Part shown: in pieces, positions 7,649-17,645 of the stretch
How the letters are laid out: each line of letters begins with the position of its first letter
How positions within the stretch are numbered: the stretch's first letter is position 1
DNA from: a virus
Length of the DNA: 64,000 bases
Virus record (IMG/VR): IMGVR_UViG_3300045999_008996
Location: 1 to 64,000 of that record
Strand: one strand, 5' to 3'
Position numbers and translations under genes: made by a program
Notes under the pieces: generated by a model
The model's input: only the letters and a program-made list of their open reading frames with translations
What the model was told of the DNA's origin: nothing
The model's database searches: none

Positions 7649-9853
7649 TCAAACAGTACCAGCAACTTCTTCAAAACTTACTCCCGTTCTGGTAGCAACA
7701 AAAGTAAGAGTTACATAGTTAATGGACTTGGCAGGCTTCAGGTAGATGTCTGCTCTAAATTCATTGTTATCAATAACATCTGGAGTGTTATTTGAAGCAT
7801 CACAGACTACCAAGAATCCATAAAGACCACGCTTTGCCTGAACATCGCGGAGGTATGGTTCAACAATATTTCTAAAGTTTGCTCTTGTAATTTCATCGTT
7901 CAGTTCAAAGAGTTGTGCCTGAGCAGATCTTTGAAGTGCTTGCTCAACCGTGAGGAAGAGACGACGAACGTTAATTCTGTCGAATGCCGAAGCATATCCA
8001 AGAGCAGTTTTATCGCCAAAGAGAAGAATACCAACTCCGGGTTGATTTACAATGGAGTTAATTCTCAATGGATATAGTTGATCTCTTTGTGCCTTATTTG
8101 GATTATATGCAAGCTTGATTGCATTATTTAAAATACCTCTTTGTTGACCAGCAGGAGAGAACCAAGGATATGCAACAATACTTGTTCTAACCATCAATCC
8201 AGCAACGTCTGCGTTACAAGGAATGTAACGGAACTTATTGTTGAATCTATCATAAGTGTACTTATAACCAGAATCAAATACTGCATAAGATGAAGAAGAA
8301 AGTGGTGAGAAGAACTCAACAACATTATCAGTTTGAGTATCTGTATTTGTTATATCAACAACATCGGCTCTATGCGGAGAAATCACAGCAATACAGTCTT
8401 TTCTTCCGTTTGCAATAGAAATTAGGTGATTTGCTTTTGCTTGCGATTCGGACTTGTTACTTAGACCGGGACCCATAATTAAATAATCTACTTCAATCTC
8501 ATCTTTGTTGGAGAAAAGATTATATGCGGCAAATAGGTCACCAAGAGTTGCTGACATTCCACCATTGTTGGAATAGTCTTTACCTCCACTTAAAGTATAA
8601 GTTACATTCCCAAGAGCACTGTAGGTTTTATCTTGTACGTCTTGGTTCCAAAGACCTTGTGATGTAGTAAAACTAACAAAAGAGGTAGAGAATCCAGTTG
8701 CATATACTGGTTCATTAACATTAGCAGAGTCTGATGGATTATCTCCAACATAAACATAGTTTGAGTAAACTGCCAGATAATTTTTCCACCAGATTTTTTG
8801 TGGAGAATTGATTGCAGAAACTGCATCAGTTGCTTTAGAAAGTCCAAGATGCTTTTCAAGAAGATTTCCTTGAATTCCAGTAACTGCTCCAGTATCGTCT
8901 ACAACTACTACATGAATTTCATCATTCTTTCCATTTCTATTTACTGCATACTGGGAAGTTCCTGGCTTTGGTGCAATTGAACTCCAATAAATTGCAGTGT
9001 TAGTTAACTGTAGTGTTTGTTGGTCATACCAGTCACGTATTGGATTAGTGCCTGTATTGATTGTTGAAACTCCAGCAGTTACCGCAACTCCAGAACTGTT
9101 AATTAGATTAACAACTAAGTTTCCGCCACCAGTTGCTGCCCTGAATGATTGTAACTGTGATTTTGGAGCATAATTAACTGGGGTTTCTACTCCCCCTGTA
9201 GAAACTACAGAAGTAACTTTTACATCAACAGTGCTAGCACCAATACCAGTAATGATTCCCTTTAGATATCCGTTGAATATTGAAGTTGTTCCAACACCTG
9301 CAGATGGAACATTGGTTAGAGTAGTTGTAATACCCATACCAACAGTTGCTGCTGAAGTAAATCCAGATCCAACTGTTAAAATCTGGTCCGCTTTATCATC
9401 AATTACACAGACTTTAAGATTATTTGCCCAAGAACCTGGATTTTTTGCAGCAAAAATATAATTTGCAATATCATCTGCATAATTTGCCTCATAATCATCA
9501 AAGTTTTTAATTTTAAGTGAAGGTTCTCCTGCAGTCGAAACTCCAGAGGCATTTCTGATTGCGTTAGCATTTACAAGGTTTGTTCCATCAACTCTAGCAA
9601 CTTTAAGAACACCACCATATGATAAGTATGAGGATGCACTCATCCAGTATTCATACTGTGCATCTGTAGAAATTGGTTTTCCAAAAACGTTGATTAGTTC
9701 GTTTTCTGTGGTGATATCAATCGCTTCATTAACTGGACCAATTGCAAAGGGACCCGCAATTGCTCCAATGTTATCTAAAACATTATCAGCTCTCCCTACA
9801 GTTAAATCAACTTCTCTGACGAGTACGCCTGGAGATAATTGAGGAGTCGCCAT
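7649..9853 (-). CDS. 18: tail sheath protein gp18
   Basis: A 734-residue contractile sheath subunit (T4: 659). It begins MATPQLSPGVLVREVDLT, the usual sheath start, and the conserved C-terminal region (VEPYLRDVQAKRGLYGFLV) is present. The middle holds a variable insertion (about residues 150-290). A Shine-Dalgarno (GGAG) lies before the ATG, and a late-promoter-like AATAAATA is 33 bp upstream. Confidence 0.96.
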   Translation of the reverse strand: MATPQLSPGVLVREVDLTVGRADNVLDNIGAIAGPFAIGPVNEAIDITTENELINVFGKPISTDAQYEYWMSASSYLSYGGVLKVARVDGTNLVNANAIRNASGVSTAGEPSLKIKNFDDYEANYADDIANYIFAAKNPGSWANNLKVCVIDDKADQILTVGSGFTSAATVGMGITTTLTNVPSAGVGTTSIFNGYLKGIITGIGASTVDVKVTSVVSTGGVETPVNYAPKSQLQSFRAATGGGNLVVNLINSSGVAVTAGVSTINTGTNPIRDWYDQQTLQLTNTAIYWSSIAPKPGTSQYAVNRNGKNDEIHVVVVDDTGAVTGIQGNLLEKHLGLSKATDAVSAINSPQKIWWKNYLAVYSNYVYVGDNPSDSANVNEPVYATGFSTSFVSFTTSQGLWNQDVQDKTYSALGNVTYTLSGGKDYSNNGGMSATLGDLFAAYNLFSNKDEIEVDYLIMGPGLSNKSESQAKANHLISIANGRKDCIAVISPHRADVVDITNTDTQTDNVVEFFSPLSSSSYAVFDSGYKYTYDRFNNKFRYIPCNADVAGLMVRTSIVAYPWFSPAGQQRGILNNAIKLAYNPNKAQRDQLYPLRINSIVNQPGVGILLFGDKTALGYASAFDRINVRRLFLTVEQALQRSAQAQLFELNDEITRANFRNIVEPYLRDVQAKRGLYGFLVVCDASNNTPDVIDNNEFRADIYLKPAKSINYVTLTFVATRTGVSFEEVAGTV

Positions 9854-9886
9854 GTTTTTCTCCGTAAATCTCAGTTAACTAAAAAT

Positions 9887-9894
9887 TATTTATT
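9887..9894 (-). promoter_or_regulatory. probable late promoter (gp18)
   Basis: AATAAATA on the minus strand, 33 bp before the sheath ATG; one base from consensus. Confidence 0.55.
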
Positions 9895-9934
9895 AAAAAG
9901 TTACTTTACGTGGAAGGAAACATGACGTGAATAT

Positions 9935-10165
9935 CTACCAATCAGGATATTCTGTATCCATAACGCGAGGATTCATTTTTCTTGTTCCAACTACTCTTTT
10001 TATAGTACACTCTTTACACTCATAGGAATATGAGGATGCTACTGGACCTCTATCTTTACGTGTTCTATAAAATTCCCCAATTAAATTCTTCATTTCTCCA
10101 CAAGTTCTACACTGCCTATCAGTTAATAATAAATGTCCTAGTCTTATTTGTTTGTCGATATCCAT
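9935..10165 (-). CDS. small zinc-ribbon protein
   Basis: A 76-residue protein with two Cys pairs (CRTC and, about 30 residues later, CKEC), a zinc ribbon. The likely start is MDIDKQIRLGHL at 10165, which overlaps the terminase stop; an upstream alternative exists at 10183. A protein like this commonly sits between gp17 and gp18 in cyanophages. Its role is unknown; nucleic-acid binding is a reasonable guess. Confidence 0.8.
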   Translation of the reverse strand: MDIDKQIRLGHLLLTDRQCRTCGEMKNLIGEFYRTRKDRGPVASSYSYECKECTIKRVVGTRKMNPRVMDTEYPDW

Positions 10166-11814
10166 TATGATAGATATTCCCACATGTATGCACGATCTCC
10201 ATATTCATCAGTAAACCACCTATCCCCATCATTATCTACAAAACTAGTATCGTCTAGACCATCCGCAACAAATCCAAAAGGTGCCATATCTTGTTCAATT
10301 TGATTTTTTTGCTCTTCATATAAACGTTTTCTAACGTCTTGATCGGTGAGTTCTTTGAAGTAGTCTTGAGCAACTAACCAAGCATAAATCACAAGACACA
10401 TTGCCAAGTCATCATTACAACCTTCTTCTGCCTCAAAGGAGTTGTGTTTTTGAATAAAAGTTGTAAGTTCGCTCATTATTTCATAATCTTTAAAGAGAAG
10501 TTTACTCTCTTCAATCATGGTTTTCAAATTAAGACATCCTACTTTTTTAACAGTTTTGGACATCTTCACCCCTAGTTGCGTTTTCTTTCCGGAAAATCCT
10601 TGCCCTACAATTTGACCAGCTCTTCCTCTCATTGAGCACATGAGAAGATTATTGTACTCTAGATCATAGTGAATAATTGATGCTACTTGATCTCCAACAT
10701 CGTTCACTTCACATAAGATATATGCATTATTATAACTTTTTGCTACGTCTACAACAATGCTTGGAAAAAGCATCGGTTTGATTTCATTGTTTCTATACTT
10801 TGCGACTACTTGGTGCGGAAATGTTGTAATATCAATTACAGTGAATGCCGAGTAATCGTTTCCTACGCCTCTAGCAACGTCTACAGTCATCAAGTAATCG
10901 TGATTATCTATAGAATCCTCATGAACGTCTAAACCGCCGCTGCTGGTCTTAGGGTGGTCATATACGAGACTTCTTAATTTTGATGGTGCAATAAGAGTAT
11001 CAACTGATCCAAGGAATTCGCATTCAAACTCAACTTTGAATTGCTGTTCACTTGTGTTTGCAATAGTTTGTGATTTCCATGCTTCATCTCTTCCGGGAAC
11101 TTCACTCCAATGAACATCGGTAAAGACATATTCATTTTTACCTTTCTCTGCATCGTGCCACATTCGGTAGAAATGATTCATACCATGAGGCGTAGATACA
11201 ATAATCACCTTAGTTTGTTTACCTGAAGTGATTGTGGGATATACTGATGCAAAGAATGAATCTGCAATATGATTTGGAACAAATGCAAATTCATCTAAGA
11301 ATAGAATGTTGAATGACATTCCTCGAACAGCAGATGCGGAGGTTGATGCTGCTAAAATCTTAGATCCGTTTTCAAGTTCTAAAGAACCTTTGTTCCAAGA
11401 TATGATACCTTGTTGCATCCACTTAGGAAGATTTTCATAAGCGGTTTGCAATCTGTCTAAGAGTTCTCTTGCCGTTGCTGCTTTGTTTGCAAGAATACCG
11501 ATGTTTACATTGTCGTTAAAAACTGCGTAATGTAGCAGAAAAGAAACCACAGTGGTAGACTTACCAGTCTGTCTCGGCATCTTACAGATATTGAATCTAT
11601 GATTATGAAAGTTATTAATTAACTTCTCTTGAAAGTGATATGGTTTAAAAGTTTGTAGACCATGATCAAGAGTAACAATCTTTACATAATTATTTGCAAA
11701 ATAAACTGGATCATCTTTACACTTAACAAACTCTAAGATTTGTTCTTGTGTAAATTCAATTGGAGTATTTGCTTTTTTTAAAAGCGGATTACCAAGATAA
11801 ACATCATTTGACAT
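10165..11814 (-). CDS. 17: terminase large subunit gp17
   Basis: A 549-residue packaging ATPase/nuclease (T4: 610). Walker A is RQTGKST at residues 81-87, Walker B is LFLDE ending at 175, and the coupling motif VSTPHG is near 207. The nuclease domain starts at MTVDVARG with Asp312 and Asp320, and a downstream CNDDLA supplies another acidic residue. It docks on the portal and drives headful packaging with gp16. Confidence 0.96.
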   Translation of the reverse strand: MSNDVYLGNPLLKKANTPIEFTQEQILEFVKCKDDPVYFANNYVKIVTLDHGLQTFKPYHFQEKLINNFHNHRFNICKMPRQTGKSTTVVSFLLHYAVFNDNVNIGILANKAATARELLDRLQTAYENLPKWMQQGIISWNKGSLELENGSKILAASTSASAVRGMSFNILFLDEFAFVPNHIADSFFASVYPTITSGKQTKVIIVSTPHGMNHFYRMWHDAEKGKNEYVFTDVHWSEVPGRDEAWKSQTIANTSEQQFKVEFECEFLGSVDTLIAPSKLRSLVYDHPKTSSGGLDVHEDSIDNHDYLMTVDVARGVGNDYSAFTVIDITTFPHQVVAKYRNNEIKPMLFPSIVVDVAKSYNNAYILCEVNDVGDQVASIIHYDLEYNNLLMCSMRGRAGQIVGQGFSGKKTQLGVKMSKTVKKVGCLNLKTMIEESKLLFKDYEIMSELTTFIQKHNSFEAEEGCNDDLAMCLVIYAWLVAQDYFKELTDQDVRKRLYEEQKNQIEQDMAPFGFVADGLDDTSFVDNDGDRWFTDEYGDRAYMWEYLS

Positions 11815-11832
11815 AATAAAAACCTCTTTATA

Positions 11833-13557
11833 TTAACAATTCCAAGCTCTGAGAGACTTGTTAATCCTAGAATTTGGATCGTTTGCTGTTTTTGCTGATG
11901 TTAGTTTCTTTTTCATTCCGGACATACGGGCACAAAAACTTTTTCTACGAGGGTTTCCAACCTCTTTTGAAGGTGGTTTGAGGTCAGATCCAGGATTTAC
12001 CCTTTCATAAGATTTGCGTCCTTTTTCATTAAGTCCACCTTTTGGGTTCTTACCCTCTTTGTTTTGCCATGCTTCGCCTTCTCCCAACTCAACTTGCTCA
12101 CCGTATGGTTTTACGTATGCTCTACTAGGACCTGGTTTTGCAGAACTTCCGCCTTGAGGACCACATGCTTGGATAATTGGTTCACCTGAAGTGAATTCTG
12201 ATACTGAATGATAAACTACCTTTGAACCCGGATAAACTTTTTGAAGTTCGTCATTAATTTCTTGACGAGAAGGTGTTTTAATTTGTGGGAAGAACATTCT
12301 TAATGAATAATATTTTCCCCTCCACATTAAAGTAACTGCAATTACATTACCAGTCTGTGCCTGAAGTCTTGTTGCTTCATCTACTTGAGACTTGAACCCT
12401 TTGATTGGATCTGGTGTAATTAAATCAACTACTTCAGCAAAAGTATTTCCGTCAGCGTCCTCAATAGTTACATTTTCTGCTTTTACACAACGATTATATT
12501 TTTTACCAAAAAGTTTTTGTGTCCCTTTCTTTTTATATCCAGGCCAACACTTCATTTCATCCATAATTTTATCAACAAGTTTCTGTTCTTCCATCTCGCC
12601 ACTATTAACATAATCCGCCGCAGTATCAATGTAATCCGCTGCTTTGGTGATCTTAGACTGTACCCATGCCTCTAAGTCTCCTTCACCTTTTCCAACTTTC
12701 GCTTGGAGTCTTTTTACTGCACCAACAATTGTTTTTAATTCAGATCTTGCCATTGAATATTCTTCGTCTTTCACAGAAACTTTGTCCCAGGCTTTTTCTC
12801 CATAAGAACATTCTGATCTTGTCTCTCTTTTGTCACATAAAGGGCAATATCTTTGCTCTTCAACTTCCTCTGATTTAGTTCCCCAGTTTGCAGCACCAAC
12901 CCTACGACACTTAACAAGTGCTCCAGATGCATACGCACTTGGCCAAACATCATAGCGAGACTTTACTTTGTGATAACAAGCGTCTTTTTTGCCACTACCT
13001 TTACCTGGTTTGTCTTTTGCTTCTTGTACATCCATTTCTTCTTTCATTTTCTTTTTAGGTAAATCGGTAGAAACATATGTTGGTTCTGCAGCACCTGTTT
13101 TTTCTTGTTGTCCAGGATCTGCTGCTTTTTTTCTTCTTGCTGCTGAACGTCTTTCTGCAGCAGTCATGCTTTTTCTTTTTTCAGACGAAACACATTTTGG
13201 AACTCCTTCTCCAGGTTCATCACTTGCACAAGTTCCTCCAGTTAATACATTAACCCAACCAGGTTTTTTATCTTTTGATTTAGATTTGCCAAACCAATCA
13301 CGAAGACCCTCTTCAGTAACATCTTTGAATTTTTTATGATGCTTTTTAGCATCTGCCTCCATTTTTTTCAGACGAGTATAATAATCTGGAATTTCGTCAA
13401 GGTGTTGAAGAGCAATGTCTCTTGCTAAATCATGATTCTGAGTATGTTCGTGCTCAATAGGTTCCCCCATATCAAGTTGCTTTTGTATGAAAGAAACATC
13501 CATCCAATGCTTCTTTGCAATTTGCTCAACTGTTTTATGTGACTTGATCTTGGACAT
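11833..13557 (-). CDS. modular Cys/Lys-rich protein, probable virion component
   Basis: A 574-residue mosaic. Around residues 90-165 is a GWVNVLTGGTCASDEPGEG module with Lys/Arg-rich tail; around 190-230 a CYHKVKSRYDVWPSAYASG module (DUF5872-like); around 260-320 an alpha-helical DLEAWVQSKITKAADYID module; and at the C-terminus a KGGLNEKGRKSYERVNPGSD...FCARMSGM module (DUF6321-like). These basic modules recur in marine phage and giant-virus proteins. The place between gp16 and gp17 suggests a late, possibly packaged, DNA-associated protein. Function unknown. Confidence 0.75.
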   Translation of the reverse strand: MSKIKSHKTVEQIAKKHWMDVSFIQKQLDMGEPIEHEHTQNHDLARDIALQHLDEIPDYYTRLKKMEADAKKHHKKFKDVTEEGLRDWFGKSKSKDKKPGWVNVLTGGTCASDEPGEGVPKCVSSEKRKSMTAAERRSAARRKKAADPGQQEKTGAAEPTYVSTDLPKKKMKEEMDVQEAKDKPGKGSGKKDACYHKVKSRYDVWPSAYASGALVKCRRVGAANWGTKSEEVEEQRYCPLCDKRETRSECSYGEKAWDKVSVKDEEYSMARSELKTIVGAVKRLQAKVGKGEGDLEAWVQSKITKAADYIDTAADYVNSGEMEEQKLVDKIMDEMKCWPGYKKKGTQKLFGKKYNRCVKAENVTIEDADGNTFAEVVDLITPDPIKGFKSQVDEATRLQAQTGNVIAVTLMWRGKYYSLRMFFPQIKTPSRQEINDELQKVYPGSKVVYHSVSEFTSGEPIIQACGPQGGSSAKPGPSRAYVKPYGEQVELGEGEAWQNKEGKNPKGGLNEKGRKSYERVNPGSDLKPPSKEVGNPRRKSFCARMSGMKKKLTSAKTANDPNSRINKSLRAWNC

Positions 13558-13712
13558 TACTCAACTGGTTTCGATTTAGTCTTCTCACCTTTTGCTCTCT
13601 TTTTTCTCGCCGCGCAGTGAGCACGTTGAGAAAATCCTTTTGGATTTGAGCAATCAATACTCTTTTTATATTTATTACTCCAGTCTTCTTGAAATTGCTT
13701 AAACGTTTTCAT
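13557..13712 (-). CDS. small basic protein with capsid-targeting-like N-terminus
   Basis: A 51-residue protein, MKTFKQFQEDWSNKYKK followed by an IDCSNPKGFSQRAHCA motif and a Lys-rich tail. The N-terminus resembles the T4 capsid-targeting peptide, and the CSNPKGFSQRAHC motif matches the style of the modules in the next gene. The stop overlaps the ATG of that gene (TAATG), and its start overlaps the end of gp16. Confidence 0.75.
   Translation of the reverse strand: MKTFKQFQEDWSNKYKKSIDCSNPKGFSQRAHCAARKKRAKGEKTKSKPVE
13669..13676 (-). promoter_or_regulatory. possible late promoter inside the 51-aa gene
   Basis: AATAAATA on the minus strand, 112 bp before the modular 574-aa gene. It lies within coding sequence and is one base from consensus, so it may be chance. 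Confidence 0.3.
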
Positions 13713-14133
13713 TTTCCGTTTGTTGCTTTAGAAGTTTTGCCAATTCTGCAGTAGATCCAACAAAAAGAGCGTTATTGACTGTTGTGGGCCCTTTGCTCAC
13801 CTTTTCTTCTTCAATATCTTTCAGTTTTTTCTGAAGATCCATCAACTTATCAGTTGCATCCGCTACGTTCTTGATTAATTGTCCAGCAACTTCATAAGCA
13901 CGAGGCATCTCACTTTCCTGAGCAAGTTCAAGAATACCGTTAATTGCTTCTTGACCCTTTTCTATGAGTGAATATAAATTACCTCTAGTGTAATCATAAT
14001 CTTTTTTAATATCATCAACAGTTGTTGATATTTTTTCTATTTTCTCAATAACAGTTTCTGTTTCAACAGGAATTATCTCCCCATCAATATTAAAGGTTTC
14101 ATTGAGTTTATCAAATTTTTTTGTCATTTTCAT
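13699..14133 (-). CDS. 16: terminase small subunit gp16
   Basis: A 144-residue, almost entirely helical protein (T4 gp16: 164), with a central coiled coil at about residues 25-110. It follows gp15 as in T4. The small subunit forms a ring that recognises DNA and stimulates the gp17 ATPase. Confidence 0.88.
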   Translation of the reverse strand: MKMTKKFDKLNETFNIDGEIIPVETETVIEKIEKISTTVDDIKKDYDYTRGNLYSLIEKGQEAINGILELAQESEMPRAYEVAGQLIKNVADATDKLMDLQKKLKDIEEEKVSKGPTTVNNALFVGSTAELAKLLKQQTENENV

Positions 14134-14139
14134 AACTTA

Positions 14140-15141
14140 TCAAAAAACACTTCCACTAAATCCAAAGTCATCACCCTCTTCAATTAATAAATTGTCTGCT
14201 GCTGTTATTGATTTGACTTGAGAACCTGCCAAATGTGGTGTAATCGTTGTATTGTCCCTACCACGATCTACTGTAAGGACATTTCCAGACTTAGCAGTAA
14301 CGTAAACTTCTTCTCCCTCCAAATCAAGATAAGTATTAACTGAAATTGCACTAGCATCATTTACAGTGATTAACTTATCATCAGTTGTAATATCTTTAGA
14401 TAAGTTGGTAATGACTGTGCCCGTATAGTTTTGAATTGCTCTCGGTTCTGCGGAATATACGATTTCTCTTGTTGGAGAAGATGTAAGGTCTCCGGCAATA
14501 TATCCAATAGTTGCTTTTTTGATAATATCTTTGCTTGCAGAAGAAACGGGTCCAAATATATAAGTTTTTGCAGTAAATCTCAATGTATAAATCAATACTC
14601 TTCTTGTAGTAAAATCACCCTCATAATCATCTTGCATTGTAATATTTTCAAGAATTATAGGAATATCCCTTTTTTCATTAATTGTATCAACTAAATCAAC
14701 AGTCATTGTATATGCAGGTTGAAAGTATGGTAGAATTTGCTCTACAATTTGAAGAGCATCATCATTTAATTTGCACATGATGCTCAATTCAAACTGCATA
14801 TTGTATGGAACTGGAAGATATGCCTTTTTTGTTTCCGTTCCGTCTTCTACAGATTTTGTAGTAAAATATTGTGTTGTTGTCGATTTTCTCGATGCATCAT
14901 AAGTCAATCCAGTAAACTCAAACGACATCCTTGGCAATGTCACTTGAACTGGTTTATTCAAATTTGGAGATTGATTCAATCTTGCAAGAAACTTTTGGGT
15001 TGGTCCATATGCAAGAGGAACTTTAATGACACTAACAACATCGTTAGAATTATTTTTATGTTTGATACTAATCTCATTAAATAAAGAACCAAAAGCAATT
15101 ACAGTTCTTCTTAGAATTTCGTGATAAAAATACTCAAACAT
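14140..15141 (-). CDS. 15: proximal tail sheath stabiliser gp15
   Basis: A 333-residue tail completion protein (T4: 272) beginning MFEYFYHEILRRTVIAFGSL. It caps the tail after sheath polymerisation and joins it to the head. About 80 extra C-terminal residues contain a short beta-repeat (ILTVDRGRDNT). It lies between gp14 and gp16, with a perfect late promoter 45 bp upstream. Confidence 0.92.
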   Translation of the reverse strand: MFEYFYHEILRRTVIAFGSLFNEISIKHKNNSNDVVSVIKVPLAYGPTQKFLARLNQSPNLNKPVQVTLPRMSFEFTGLTYDASRKSTTTQYFTTKSVEDGTETKKAYLPVPYNMQFELSIMCKLNDDALQIVEQILPYFQPAYTMTVDLVDTINEKRDIPIILENITMQDDYEGDFTTRRVLIYTLRFTAKTYIFGPVSSASKDIIKKATIGYIAGDLTSSPTREIVYSAEPRAIQNYTGTVITNLSKDITTDDKLITVNDASAISVNTYLDLEGEEVYVTAKSGNVLTVDRGRDNTTITPHLAGSQVKSITAADNLLIEEGDDFGFSGSVF

Positions 15142-15185
15142 ACTTCTAACTTATTGTACTACTATTTAATCAAATTAATAACTAA

Positions 15186-15193
15186 TATTTATA
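15186..15193 (-). promoter_or_regulatory. T4-type late promoter (gp15/gp16)
   Basis: A perfect TATAAATA on the minus strand in the gp14-gp15 gap, 45 bp before the gp15 ATG. Confidence 0.75.
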
Positions 15194-15197
15194 TAAT

Positions 15198-16616
15198 CTA
15201 AGGCATTCCAAATGGATTTGTTTCATTAAAGTCAATTATGTCGTTTGCTTCTCCCTCAATTTCATCATTTGCAGCATAACCATCATCGGATTTTGCTACT
15301 AATATATTAACTGAACGTAGATAATGTGATGCGCTTGAGGCAGAACCTACGATGTTTTCTCCAATTTTAAATTCTCCATTAAGATTTGAAACTTGAAGAA
15401 TTTTAGTAGTAGAGTTCCAAGATTTAACTCTTGCAGTAACTCCACTTTGAGATCCTGTTACAATTTCATTAAATACAAAATTTCCAGAAGAATTAAGTGC
15501 AGGATTTCCGATTACAATTGTTGGAGGAACTGTATATCCAAGACCAGCATTCGTAATTCTAATTGATGTTATTGTTCCCGCAGCAGAAACAACTGCTGTT
15601 GCAGCTGCAGATACTGTAGATATACCCGTAAATGTAATGGATGGTGGATTTGCATACCCAGACCCTGCATTTGTAACGGTAATAATACCAACAACACCAT
15701 CTCCTATTGATGCAATTCCCGATGCACCTTTCCCCCCACCACCAATAAATCTCACTTGAGGGGCAACAGTATAACCATAACCAGAATTAGTAATTAGTAC
15801 TTCTTGAACTGATTGTGATTTTGGATTTATATTTGTATTGCAAGCAACTATACCACTAATCATCTTAGCTATTGCAGTTGCTGTTTTTCCTCCAGAAGGA
15901 GCAGAAGAAATTCCAACAGTTGGAATACTTGTATATCCACCACCACGATTCGTGATTGTTATGTATCTTATTCCACCATTAACTATTGAAGCGGTCGCAG
16001 TTGCAGTAACTCCCACTCCAGACATGGTGAGATTTACAATATTTCCAATAGAAATTTTATCTGGATCTGTCGAATCATCACCACTAATAATTTCGTCTAT
16101 TTCACCAATACTCGTATCTATAAGTTCATCTTCATACCTAAAGAGTTCACATCTTAATTGATATGTGTACAATCCCTGAAGTTGGTAAAATGGTTTTTCA
16201 TGTTCCACATACTTAACTTCAAATAATCTTTTTCCTAAAGGAAAATAAATTAAATCTCCTTCTTTAGGTCTTGATGATACTTTTATATTTGGTTGATTTT
16301 GAATTAGTGGTGAAATATAACTTTTAAATCTTTCTCTTGAGATAGTTAAAGTTATTTCATTTAGTGCTTGAATTCCAAACTTTGATAGAATGGTTGGATT
16401 ATCACTATATCCTTCATAAGTATCAACATATGCTTCAATGGGGTATGCGCTGTTGAATTCTGATTCTATGACTTCTCTGATGACTGTTTTTTCCGTAATG
16501 AACTGTCTTGGAAGATAATGAACCTCAACGCCATACATCCTCAACTGTTCATTAATAAGATCTTGAATTAATCCCTGTTCTGTTTTAGAACCTTGAAGAA
16601 AGAATGGATTGAGCAT
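15198..16616 (-). CDS. 14: neck protein gp14 with inserted GxGYT repeats
   Basis: A neck (head completion) protein that seals the portal after packaging. At 472 residues it is far longer than T4 gp14 (256). The excess is an insertion at about residues 200-375 with four repeats of a GxGYTxxP motif (GGGYTSIP near 225, GYGYTVAP near 279, GSGYANPP near 318, GLGYTVPP near 358), each followed by a beta strand. The flanks (MLNPFFLQGSKTEQGLIQDL and DEIEGEANDIIDFNETNPFG) are the conserved gp14 ends. Confidence 0.93.
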   Translation of the reverse strand: MLNPFFLQGSKTEQGLIQDLINEQLRMYGVEVHYLPRQFITEKTVIREVIESEFNSAYPIEAYVDTYEGYSDNPTILSKFGIQALNEITLTISRERFKSYISPLIQNQPNIKVSSRPKEGDLIYFPLGKRLFEVKYVEHEKPFYQLQGLYTYQLRCELFRYEDELIDTSIGEIDEIISGDDSTDPDKISIGNIVNLTMSGVGVTATATASIVNGGIRYITITNRGGGYTSIPTVGISSAPSGGKTATAIAKMISGIVACNTNINPKSQSVQEVLITNSGYGYTVAPQVRFIGGGGKGASGIASIGDGVVGIITVTNAGSGYANPPSITFTGISTVSAAATAVVSAAGTITSIRITNAGLGYTVPPTIVIGNPALNSSGNFVFNEIVTGSQSGVTARVKSWNSTTKILQVSNLNGEFKIGENIVGSASSASHYLRSVNILVAKSDDGYAANDEIEGEANDIIDFNETNPFGMP

Positions 16617-16620
16617 ATGA

Positions 16621-17475
16621 TTAACCTATCATATCCAGAGGTGGAAGTTCATAAGTACTAGACATTTTTTCCATCAAAATATCTATCTCTCTTTGTGCGT
16701 CATCATACATTTGTCTCCCATTGAGTTCGACACCACCTGGAAGTTTAACGCCTGTAAATTTCATCATATTTTGTCCCCATTGTTTTTTAATCAACGAAGT
16801 CAAATATGGTTTTAGGAAGGAATCATTCCAAACCCTTGAATAATCATTTGGATCAAGGGTTGAGTAACAATCAATGATAAAAAATTGATCTGCTCTCACA
16901 GAACTCCAATCAATATCTAAATATAATCTATCTTGCCTTTTATTGAATCTTATTTGTTTCTGTGTATTCAAGAGAAAGTCTAGATCTTCTAAGTATGTCT
17001 TAACCATAGCATAACTTAAAAGTTCCGTTGTACCCCAATAATAAATGTCATTGAGGAACAATTGATATTTCACACTAAACATATTATGTGTGATTGTGTT
17101 TGCCCCATCAAAAATAAAAATTTTATTTACTCCAATAATGTTTGGAGGCATTTGCAAATAATTACTATTTTCATAATAGTTGAATGTAGTGGCAGTTCCG
17201 ACTATGTTTGCAGTTGCTGAAGTGCTTGCAATACCTACAGAACTAACTGCATTACTTGCAGTGCTTGCTCTTCCCCTATCAATGTCTGCCTGAGTTACTT
17301 TATACTTGTAAAAAGTTGGATATACACCATCAAAGTGCCTCTCTTGAAAAAACTGAACAGCATCATCTACTAGATCCTCAATTTGCTCATCTGCAACATT
17401 AATTTCTAAAACCGGAGCACCTAGTTTCCTCTTACAGTAATCAATAAGTTCTTGCCTAGTAGATGGTTGTGCCAT
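16621..17475 (-). CDS. 13: neck protein gp13
   Basis: A 284-residue head completion protein (T4: 309), MAQPSTRQELIDYCKRKLGA at the start and LPGGVELNGRQMYDDAQREI near the C-terminus, both typical of the family. Together with gp14 it closes the packaged head and receives the tail. Its ATG overlaps the stop of the upstream small gene (TAATG). Confidence 0.94.
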   Translation of the reverse strand: MAQPSTRQELIDYCKRKLGAPVLEINVADEQIEDLVDDAVQFFQERHFDGVYPTFYKYKVTQADIDRGRASTASNAVSSVGIASTSATANIVGTATTFNYYENSNYLQMPPNIIGVNKIFIFDGANTITHNMFSVKYQLFLNDIYYWGTTELLSYAMVKTYLEDLDFLLNTQKQIRFNKRQDRLYLDIDWSSVRADQFFIIDCYSTLDPNDYSRVWNDSFLKPYLTSLIKKQWGQNMMKFTGVKLPGGVELNGRQMYDDAQREIDILMEKMSSTYELPPLDMIG

Positions 17476-17645
17476 TAGATTTTAAAACCTGCAACTACTT
17501 CTTGTTGTTTAAAATATAGTTTGATATAAGATTTTGCTAAATTTTTTAAAGTTTCAATATCTTCTATACTATCTATATCTCTTGAAAGTTTTTCATATTC
17601 AAATAATTTACTCATGTTTTCTAAAGATATTTTATCAGGATCCAT
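17475..17645 (-). CDS. small conserved cyanophage protein, 56 aa
   Basis: A helical, charged protein (MDPDKISLENMSKLFEYEKL). It overlaps the gp13 start by three bases and the upstream 74-aa gene by 11 bases. Small proteins of this kind commonly sit just before gp13 in cyanophages; the function is unknown. Confidence 0.75.
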   Translation of the reverse strand: MDPDKISLENMSKLFEYEKLSRDIDSIEDIETLKNLAKSYIKLYFKQQEVVAGFKI

